Part shown: positions 57,151 to 64,000 of the stretch, piece by piece | Numbering within the stretch: the first letter of the stretch is position 1 | Layout: each line of letters opens with the position of its first letter | Notes under the pieces: generated by a model | Database searches by the model: none | The model's input: only the letters and a program-made list of their open reading frames with translations | What the model was told of the DNA's origin: nothing | DNA from: Aricia agestis | Taxonomy: Eukaryota; Arthropoda; Insecta; Lepidoptera; Lycaenidae | Assembly: GCF_905147365.1 (NCBI RefSeq) | Contig: NC_056413.1 | Span: 3,488,501 to 3,552,500 of the forward strand | Direction: 5' to 3' | DNA length: 64,000 nt | Position numbers and translations under genes: made by a program

Positions 57151-57679
57151 GTGGACAAAAAATAAAATTGATAAGATAATATTATTAATATTATCTAAGT
57201 ACTATAATTGTAAAACTTTCTTTCATAGTGTAACTTTGATAACGTTTTTAAGTTTTAACTGTTTTGCACAAAAAAAAGTCTTCTTTGTCCGTCTGTTTGT
57301 CACCAGTCTGTTTATTTTGTTGGTTTTTGTATCCATTGCTATCAACGATAAAAAACCTCTTAATATCGGAGTCACACCCATCGAACGAAACCTTCGGCAT
57401 AAAAACCATAGATTATAAAAACCCACGATGGTTTTTCTCAACCTAAAGAGAGGTCAATGGCTCGCCTCGCCGGCCTTCGTGTGGCTCATCGCAATTACCT
57501 TGCGTAATGAGCTTTCACACACACAAACACACACATACATACATAGGTACCGATACATGGAACATGGATAGTGAAACAAATAGTATTGTTTCATAGTTTT
57601 ACTACGCTACCATGGACGAGAAATTATAATTATTATCTAAGTCGTTGTTCTCAGTCGTGCGCTCTATCCTCGCACTTGA
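57151..57679. other. Upstream region of the OBP-like gene
   Basis: Should contain the upstream part of a 5'-UTR intron, and perhaps the first exon and promoter. I could not place them. There is a CA/CACATA microsatellite near 57516-57545 and a CGCCTCGCCGGCC patch at 57463. Short frames at 57223-57446 overlap on both strands and are not convincing. Confidence 0.35.
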
Positions 57680-57893
57680 CTAAGGCCGGTATAAATAGTC
57701 AGTACTCTATAAATAAATAAATAAATAAATGAGATGCATCTATAAATAAATAAATAAATAAATGAGATGCATCTTGGTCTCAAGACACGGTTCAGGCTCT
57801 GTGATTGGTTGGCTGTCAAAATTTGATCTCAGAGCCGAACCGCGTCTTGAGACCGGGTCGCATCTTAAGTACTAACTATTTTTACCAGCCTAG
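57680..57893. mobile_element. MITE with an internal 31-bp tandem duplication
   Basis: The left CTAAGGCCGGTATAAATAGT, CAGTACT and right AGTACTAACTATTTTTACCA, GCCTAG ends are inverted. Inner arms are CTTGGTCTCAAGACACGGTT and AACCGCGTCTTGAGACCGGG. AAATAAATGAGATGCATCTA occurs twice in tandem at 57720-57774. Confidence 0.7.
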
Positions 57894-58396
57894 GAGTCTT
57901 CAAAAAGATCTTCTTAAAATCAATATAATAATATTATGGCCTATATTACACTCAAAACTCAAAATCGTAATTTGTTTTATAAATTTCGGGAATGGCATAG
58001 GTACTGCGAATGTCAGGCCTATGTCCTCTCCCGTGGCCTGCTCAACATCTGTGCCAAATTACATAAAAATCGGCGTCCAAACATACAAACTCCAGTCTCT
58101 ACCTACATCTTATAATTTTTGGATAAACGCATAAACATTAGTTTCAACTTTAACATAACTGCCTGTATCCATATATAAAATTATCCGGAAAAGGGAAGAT
58201 GATCAGCCTCTAAAGGATAATTTTATAGTTGAAACAGTTATAAGTTTACTGGGTTTCTGTTTACAATTTACCTTATCGGTTAAATTTAGAACATTAATAA
58301 CTGTTCTTGTCTAATGTGTATGCTCTTCTTTCGTATGTATGTGTCCATAGTCCATACATTTGTGCAAATATAATAATTATGTAGTTCTGATACTGA

Positions 58397-58750
58397 GGGC
58401 GTGTTTTACCACTTCCTGATAAAGTGCTAGATAGGATATCCACAACTTATAGCGTGAAACAGTGCTTACGCTGTGTTTCGCCGAGGGAGTGAGTTTACCG
58501 GAGGCCCAATCCCTTACCCTTTTCCCTTCCCTCCCCTTCCATATTTCCTTCCCTACCCTTCCCTATTCCCTTCCCTACCCTCCCCTACTACCCTATTCCC
58601 TCTTAAAAGGCCGGCAACGCACCTGCAGCTCTTCTGATGCTGCGAGTGTCCATGGGCGACGGAAGTTGTTTCCCATCAGGTGACCCGTTTGCTCACTTGC
58701 CCCCTTATTTCATAAAAAATAAATAAATCAGGAAGTGGTGAAACAGGCCC
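58397..58750. mobile_element. MITE (GGGCCTGTTTCACCACTT ends) split by a SINE
   Basis: Left GGGCGTGTTTTACCACTTCC, TGATAAAGTG; right CAGGAAGTGGTGAAACAGGC, CC. The intact copy at 63494-63635 is 142 bp. Here a SINE S copy occupies the middle and part of the MITE interior is missing. Confidence 0.85.
58452..58720 (+). mobile_element. SINE family S, 5'-truncated, inside a MITE
   Basis: Begins GCGTGAAACAGTGCTTACGC (head lost), then the CCCTTCCC tract, GGCCGGCAACGCACCTGCAG, CATCAGGTGACCCGTTTGCT and ATAAAAAATAAATAAAT. Confidence 0.8.
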
Positions 58751-58847
58751 TAAATATATTTGCACAAAATAATGGATAGAATATATGGATCTATACTTTT
58801 TAAATAAATTTATTATGTAGAGCTGCATAGCTCTTTTTATATCACAC

Positions 58848-58955
58848 ATACCTACACATGTGTAGGTATGTGTGCATACACATACCTACACATGTGTAGG
58901 TATGTGTGATCAGTGATGTGTAGGTACACAGGTGTGTATGTATGTGTAGGTATGT
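58848..58955. repeat. Palindromic CACATACCTACACATGTGTAGG repeat
   Basis: CACACATACCTACACATGTG, TAGGTATGTGTG is a self-complementary unit that occurs twice (58848-58879 and 58879-58910), then decays into GTATGTATGTGTAGGTATG. Confidence 0.8.
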
Positions 58956-59429
58956 TATAAAAAGTTAATACATAATATTATGTATTTAAGATTAAGAACA
59001 TAATTATATATTTCTAATAATATTACTTATTAGTTATTACCTACCTAACTGTAATTAAACTAAGATTTTAATACAAGCCCCGTACTGTCAAACTCTTTAT
59101 TAAATGGAAGCTTAATCATTTTTAAGGTTGGGTTGCACCAGAGGCTTAAAGTTAGATTAAAGTTATGGTTATGCAACCCAGCCTAAATGTCTCTGAGATC
59201 GACCGTATTAGTCTTAAAATTAATTTAACTACATCAATAATCAAATAATTATCACATCATAAAGTTTTTTATTCTCATTGCTCGATGGTGCTTCCGGTGA
59301 GGGAATTCACAACACTTATTTTATTCAGTTTAATGTCTAAGTATAAAATTTTATTTTATGAAGTTGTAGAGTAAGAGCCAGCGACGGTCAGACTTAATTC
59401 CTCCACTTACGAAGAAAATAAGCTATGAA

Positions 59430-59665
59430 ATTGAGCTTTATTCTTTTTCGAAGGTCAGGTAGCCATTCAGATGTGGAGTACGCGTTTCCCGTAGTCCCAC
59501 CTTCAGGACCAGGAACACCAATGGGGTTTTAGTGGGTAGTCCCGGGTGCGTCCCACATACCTCGGTGGTCCTCCCCAGGCCCCTAGGATGCGTAAAAGCA
59601 TTCCCCCAACGCAGAAAAAGTCCTTCAGATACCTCCTTAAGTAACCGCGACCGAAAGTCCATAGC
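59430..59665 (-). repeat. Possible LINE 3' fragment
   Basis: The minus-strand 74-codon frame contains LVFLVLKVGLRETRTPHLNG, and the DNA block CCAATGGGGTTTTAGTGGGT recalls 3' parts of lepidopteran non-LTR elements. No domain is left, so this is a weak family call. Confidence 0.35.
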
Positions 59666-60324
59666 TGGTCGTTCCTACCTCTGTAAAGGTCACAAACAGG
59701 TAAATTTTCAGCTTTCCTATACTTAAGAGTTAGGAAGGTCTGGCCGTCGCAAGCTCTTGGTCCATTGTTTCAATTATCCCAATAATTTTACCATATCGAG
59801 CAAGATAGTAAATAAGTATAACCTGTCTGAAAGGCTACTGTCCTTACTACCATGGCTGAAATCAGACCAACGTAATTTGGTAAACTTATGCTCCTAATTA
59901 AATTAAATCACTTAATGTCTCGGAGTGCTGTTATACCTACGCTGTTACACAAATTTCTATGAAACTTAATAAAATACTGCATTTTTAACGGTACAAGACG
60001 TATTAGAGCAATAAACAAGTTTGCAGATGAAGCTCTTATAGACTGGTTGTAAATAATACCAGCTCTACGTAGATTGTAGGTGTTAGGTAATATTACCTAG
60101 CAAAACCTAATCTATGTCATTAGACTCAATATCTAGTATTGTAGATTTCTTGTAACAAGCTTTAGATGAAAGACTTGTAAGCTAGTTAGGTGCCGATAAA
60201 ATGGGAGCCTTGATGCTTTATTCACTGTCGAAGTGGGTAGGGATCGATAAATAATACTGGAATGTTTTTTTTTTCAGATAAAATTCTGGCATTATGGCAT
60301 AGGTGAAAGTAAGGATAAGCAATA

Positions 60325-60800
60325 AATCTTATATATTTAAACGAGCAATTCTTGTATATACAAGGTGTAACAAAAATATGTGATAATAATTTAGGGTGAG
60401 TATGTATTCCTTATAAGTAGAGAGTTCACTGTGAAAGTAGCAGCGCTGAAAGACCAACATTTTTTTTCACTTTTGTATGGTGAAACTCGTGACGTTCGGG
60501 CGCTTGCCCATACAAAAGTGAAAAAAAAATTTGGTCTTTCAGCGCTGCTACTTTCACAGTGGACTCTCTATAACGAACACATACACACCCTAAAGTATTA
60601 TCACTTATTTTTGTTACACTCTGTATATAAATATATATTTGGAATCTCGGAATCGGCTCCAACGATTTTCATGAAATTTAGTATATAGGGGGTTTCGGAG
60701 GCGATAAATCGATCTAGCTAGGAATCATTTTTAGAAAATGTCATTTTATTCGTGTTTTATCGAATACCGAGCACAAAGCTCGGTCAAATAGCTAGTATTA
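60325..60800 (+). repeat. Helitron-like repeat G, split by MITE M
   Basis: AAATCTTATATATTTAAACG, AGCAATTCTTG is followed by a MITE, then TCTCGGAATCGGCTCCAACG to CGGTCAAATAGCTAGT. Compare 5868-6062, where the two parts are joined. Confidence 0.75.
60361..60623. mobile_element. MITE family M copy inserted in repeat G
   Basis: Left CAAGGTGTAACAAAAATATG; right TTATTTTTGTTACACTCTG; flanked by TATA on both sides. Long foldback arms with AGTAGCAGCGCTGAAAGACC. The sequence on both strands gives short frames that are not genes. Confidence 0.85.
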
Positions 60801-60829
60801 TAATATTGTACCTACTGTTTTTTTTTTAT

Positions 60830-60999
60830 GTACTATCAGAGAAGTTGATTCCTAGGCAAATGTGGGACCTACGTAGTTTGGTCGCGTTACGTCAAACCCA
60901 GTCGACAGATCACAAATCACAATTAACATTTAATTGACATGATCCGACCAAATGCGGTTGGTCTGTCAACTGCCTAGGAATGAATTCCCTCGATGGTAC
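60830..60999. mobile_element. MITE (GTACTATC ends), intact copy
   Basis: GTACTATCAGAGAAGTTGAT, TCCTAGGCA and TGCCTAGGAATGAATTCCCT, CGATGGTAC. The inner arms TTTGGTCGCGTTACGTCAAA and TTGACATGATCCGACCAAA face each other. Confidence 0.8.
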
Positions 61000-61019
61000 A
61001 TCCTGTGTCACCAGGATCA

Positions 61020-61160
61020 ACATTATAGCGGCAACAAAAATACACTATATATGTGATATTTTCAGAAGACTATCGCGGTACTTGGAGACACCGACAACAG
61101 ATAGACAGCGAAATCTTAGCAATAGGGTCCCGTTTACCCGTTGGATGCGGAACTCTAAAT
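61020..61160 (-). repeat. Repeat F, inverted fragment
   Basis: TTATAGCGGCAACAAAAATA, CAGAAGACTATCGCGGTACT, AATAGGGTCCCGTTTACCCG. Confidence 0.55.
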
Positions 61161-61333
61161 AGGGAAAAAGCTAGTCATGAATTCAATTAAGGAATTTTCC
61201 AGAAGGTCCTTAAGACGGAAGTGTCGTGTCAATTATGAGTAACGGCGCTACTGGTCCCCGGACTGGTTCCCACAGCAAGGAAATTGAAAAAAATGCCGTT
61301 ACCATCGCAACCACACGTTAGAGTTGCGGAGAT

Positions 61334-61394
61334 GGTAATTATATACCGGAATATTATTATATTTAGTATAATAATATTCCGGTATATAATTACC
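61334..61394. repeat. Perfect 28-bp-arm hairpin
   Basis: GGTAATTATATACCGGAATA, TTATTATA and its exact inverse around TTTAG. It lies directly beside a repeat H copy whose GCAACTCCGTTGCGCC end is disrupted. Confidence 0.85.
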
Positions 61395-61592
61395 ACTCCG
61401 ATTTAACTCCGTTGCGCCCAAATTTGTTTATCTCTCGGACGCTGTACCTTTTTCCGAGATAAAAAGTATCCCGGGACTCAAAGTATCTCTATTCTCTATA
61501 CCAAGATTTAGCATAATCGATTCTGCGGTTTGGGCGAAGAGGTAACAGACAGACAGACTTTTGCATTTGTAATATTAGTATGAAAGTATGGA
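61395..61592 (-). repeat. Helitron-like repeat H, inverted copy
   Basis: ACTCCGTTGCGCCCAAATTT, ATCCCGGGACTCAAAGTATC, GCGGTTTGGGCGAAGAGGTA, ACAGACAGACAGACTTTTGC. Confidence 0.7.
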
Positions 61593-61615
61593 TTCCGCAG
61601 AGTTTAGTACCTTTA

Positions 61616-61702
61616 GAGTGCCTTCACACTAAGTAGCCAGTAGTATAGAAGTCGCACTGCCGCCGCGCTACTGGCGACTTAATTTGAAGGCAGTCTTAGC
61701 GA
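61616..61702. repeat. Small inverted repeat, GTGCCTTCACACTAAGT
   Basis: GCCTTCACACTAAGTAGCCA, GTAG is mirrored by CTACTGGCGACTTAATTTGA, AGGC with gaps. It looks like a short decayed MITE. Confidence 0.5.
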
Positions 61703-62439
61703 GGTAAGGTGTGGTGAAGTGGATATTAAATTATTTTGCCTTTTGGGAATCTACTGATTTAACAGCTCAAGCAAGCCAGGGGCGAGAGAAATTGAAAATT
61801 GGTATTTGAAAATGTATTGCTGCCTCACCAATCTCAAGTCTCCCACCGCAGAGCGCGATAAAGACAACACTACAAAAGTTCTAATAAAAGAGCAGAAAAT
61901 CTTCGATTCGTTGTCCGCTGATTCCTTCTCCAAAACTTAACCGATTTAAGTACTTTTTTCATTAAGAATTAAAGCAAGGCTTGAGCTGTGTTCCTATGTT
62001 TCATTTTTTTTGTATATTTTAGCCAGTTTTGTTTTCTGGGTGTTTGAACACAGAAGAAAATCTGGCCATTTTTTTGGGTTTTTGGATGTTCTTATCTTTG
62101 TTATTAATAAAATTATGAAAAAAAAGAAAACATAGGGACATGCTAATAGTGGCCATAGATATTCAGGAAAAAAATCATAGCTCTACCGGCATTATCCAGG
62201 GAGGAAACAGGGGACAACGTTTGTATGGAAAAACGGCGGTGTGGAATCCTCTGCGCGTTTTCTGCACTTTGTTCGCGCGGATTCTGCGCGCGTCGCGTGT
62301 ATTTCCAAACGCAATTTGAGGTTCTATGCTAATTTTGAAAAGCTTATTTTCCAACATTTCCACAAATACCGCGTACGCGCAAATCTGAACGCGCCATAAC
62401 GTGTAATTATATTCCGGTAACCCGTAGCCCGTATTCTTA

Positions 62440-62600
62440 TAAATAGGCCGTTATAGGCGGCCTAGTGGCGGTAGCGTCCTAGGGGGGCTGCAGCGTCCAT
62501 AGAGGCCCTACATATTACGTACATGGGGCGGTGGAAATAAAATGGCCTACTCTCATAAAAAAAGTATAAATTCGATACTGCCGGTAATAGAACTTAGAGG
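62440..62600 (+). repeat. Interspersed repeat R, copy
   Basis: AAATAGGCCGTTATAGGCGG, GCAGCGTCCATAGAGGCCCT, ATTACGTACATGGGGCGGTG, CCTACTCTCATAAAAAAAG, in the same order as 53230-53400. Confidence 0.65.
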
Positions 62601-62803
62601 TAAGGTGTGGACTGTGGTGGATCGGATATTTTGGGTATATTAACTACTGCTGAACAGCTCAGGGTGTGAATCAGCTCATGTTATTTACACTATCTGATTT
62701 ACACTTTACAGTGAAAACATAGGCAAACATTACACGGTAGGTTTTGATGTCAGTTTTACCACAGTCATGACTGTGACTGATGCATAACCTGTCGTGTAAT
62801 GCA

Positions 62804-62871
62804 GTGACTGATGGTTGCATGAAGCTGATTGACGAAAATTTAGATTTTTGCTTCATGCAACCATCAGTCAC
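62804..62871. repeat. 22-bp perfect inverted repeat with 24-nt loop
   Basis: GTGACTGATGGTTGCATGAA, GC at 62804-62825 and its exact inverse at 62850-62871. The neighbourhood (62755-63060) has many GACTGATG/CATCAGTC motifs. Confidence 0.8.
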
Positions 62872-63493
62872 GAATTTTGAGTGAGTTTTGTCACATCTGA
62901 CAAAATAGGAAGAAAATTAGAAACGTATACCTTTGAAAATTTTGGCTTTGACTGACATGAAACTGAAGAGAATAGAGTGACCGTCTAATACCATTCGTCA
63001 GTCCATCAGTCAAACATAATTCATGATTGACGGAATTGACTGTCGCTTGCCTGACCGTATAATGGATGTCTATGATCGTATAATGTATGCCTTATTAACC
63101 GGCTTTTTGTGGTGGGTTAATATTGTCAAACTCGCGTCAGGATGATAATCTGATCGATATCCGTAAGGCAGGGTAAGAGTAGACCTCCGGCGTCGCGTTG
63201 GCAAGGAAGTAATATCCCTATCTCTATTTAATGTTTATATGACCTTCTGCCGGCATTACCGCAGTAACCGTTGTTTTTTATTTACGACAAAATATAAGTT
63301 AGATGAAATTTTAGATGCTATTAAACTTAGCTGTAAACGATAATCATCTTCATCATGTATGTCTGTTTGCCGTAAAGCGGCAATAAAATATCCAAGTTCT
63401 GTCTAAACCGTAAACTATACGGTGACGGCGGAAATTCTTCAGTTAATAGATAAATCTAACTGATAATAATTTGTCGCAGGCCTTAGAGCTTAA

Positions 63494-63635
63494 GAGCCTG
63501 TTTCACCACTTTCTGATAAAGTGTCGAATATATAGGCTATTTACAACTTTTTTGACAGATTTTCAATACTTGATCTGTCAAGTTAATTGGTCGATAGCCT
63601 ATTCGTCCCTTATCAGGAAGTGGTGAAACAGGCCC
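63494..63635. mobile_element. MITE (GxGCCTGTTTCACCACTT ends), intact, TTAA target
   Basis: Left GAGCCTGTTTCACCACTTTC, TGATAA; right TTATCAGGAAGTGGTGAAAC, AGGCCC. TTAA on both sides (63490-63493, 63636-63639). A TTAA target is typical of piggyBac-type elements. Inner arms ATAGGCTATTTACAAC and GATAGCCTAT. Confidence 0.85.
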
Positions 63636-63659
63636 TTAATATAAAGTTTGTATTCAACT

Positions 63660-63824
63660 AAATGACGCCCGCAACTCCGTTGCGCCAAAACTCAATTATC
63701 GCGCGGGAACCGTACATTTTTTCGGGATGAAAAGTACCATAATAAGTCCTTGCCCGGGACTCAAAGTATCTCCATGCCAAATTTCAGTAAAATCGGGTAA
63801 GCGGTTTGGGTGTGAAGAGGTAAC

Positions 63825-63856
<32 letters not shown>

Positions 63857-63935
63857 GGGCAGACAGACAGACAGACGTAAGACAAAGTACGGTACCAAAA
63901 CGAATTTGTTGCGGCCGTCATATCTAGTAAGTAGT
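63660..63935 (-). repeat. Helitron-like repeat H, inverted, with (AGAC)n
   Basis: AATGACGCCCGCAACTCCGT, TGCGCC, GTACATTTTTTCGGGATGAA, CCGGGACTCAAAGTATCTCC, AACAGATAGACAGACAGACA. The AGAC microsatellite covers about 63826-63876. Confidence 0.75.
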
Positions 63936-63940
63936 AATAT

Positions 63941-64000
63941 ACTAGCTCAAAGCCGAGCTTTGTGACTTGTGAGGGCTCGCGACGTTTTTCTTCGTGGTAA
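63941..64000 (-). repeat. Helitron-like repeat G fragment, cut by the window edge
   Basis: TACTAGCTCAAAGCCGAGCT, TTGTGACTTGTGAGGGCTCG. Compare CTAGCTATTTGACCGAGCTT at 5871. Confidence 0.4.

Noticed and set aside
58848..58910. CRISPR-like repeated palindrome
   Set aside because: Two abutting units without spacers in a eukaryotic genome; a simple palindromic microsatellite.
1..64000. A multi-gene novel system (defence, biosynthetic or mobile cargo cluster)
   Set aside because: Only one multi-exon gene and two tRNA genes are supported. The rest is short non-autonomous repeats and unique non-coding DNA.

Overview
The window is insect nuclear DNA, almost certainly from a moth or butterfly (Lepidoptera). 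It is AT-rich and the one clear gene has seven exons with GT-AG introns. About half the sequence is made of short non-autonomous transposable elements of kinds familiar from lepidopteran genomes. There are no bacterial operons, CRISPR arrays or phage genes. The species cannot be told from the sequence alone.

Only one protein-coding gene is well supported. It lies on the minus strand at 52082-57139 and encodes a secreted 355-residue protein. It has a signal peptide, a long Pro/Gln/Tyr-rich insert and a C-terminal cysteine pattern like an insect odorant-binding protein (OBP). All seven exon boundaries keep the reading frame. Two intact tRNA genes, Thr(CGT) and Ser(AGA), sit in introns 2 and 1 on the opposite strand. 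Intron 4 holds decayed partial copies of exon 4. Intron 3 carries a MITE whose right end has been tandemly amplified as far as the exon 3 splice donor.

0-16 kb: dense repeats (SINEs, palindromic MITEs, Helitron-like pieces). One foldback element at 14.7-15.2 kb contains what looks like a fragment of a PIF/Harbinger transposase. 16-21.8 kb: the quietest part, mostly unique AT-rich DNA. 21.8-49 kb: many MITEs, with several insertions of one element into another (24.3, 28.3, 28.9 kb), a GC-rich segment with a perfect RFX-type X-box (27.9 kb), a LINE ORF1-like fragment (41.9 kb) and an 870-bp inverted duplication (47.2-48.1 kb). 49-57.2 kb: the gene and its 3' flank. 57.2-64 kb: more nested repeats.

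I see no multi-gene system. The most informative features are the atypical OBP-like gene, its relic exons, its intronic tRNAs, and the nested elements that give relative insertion ages.
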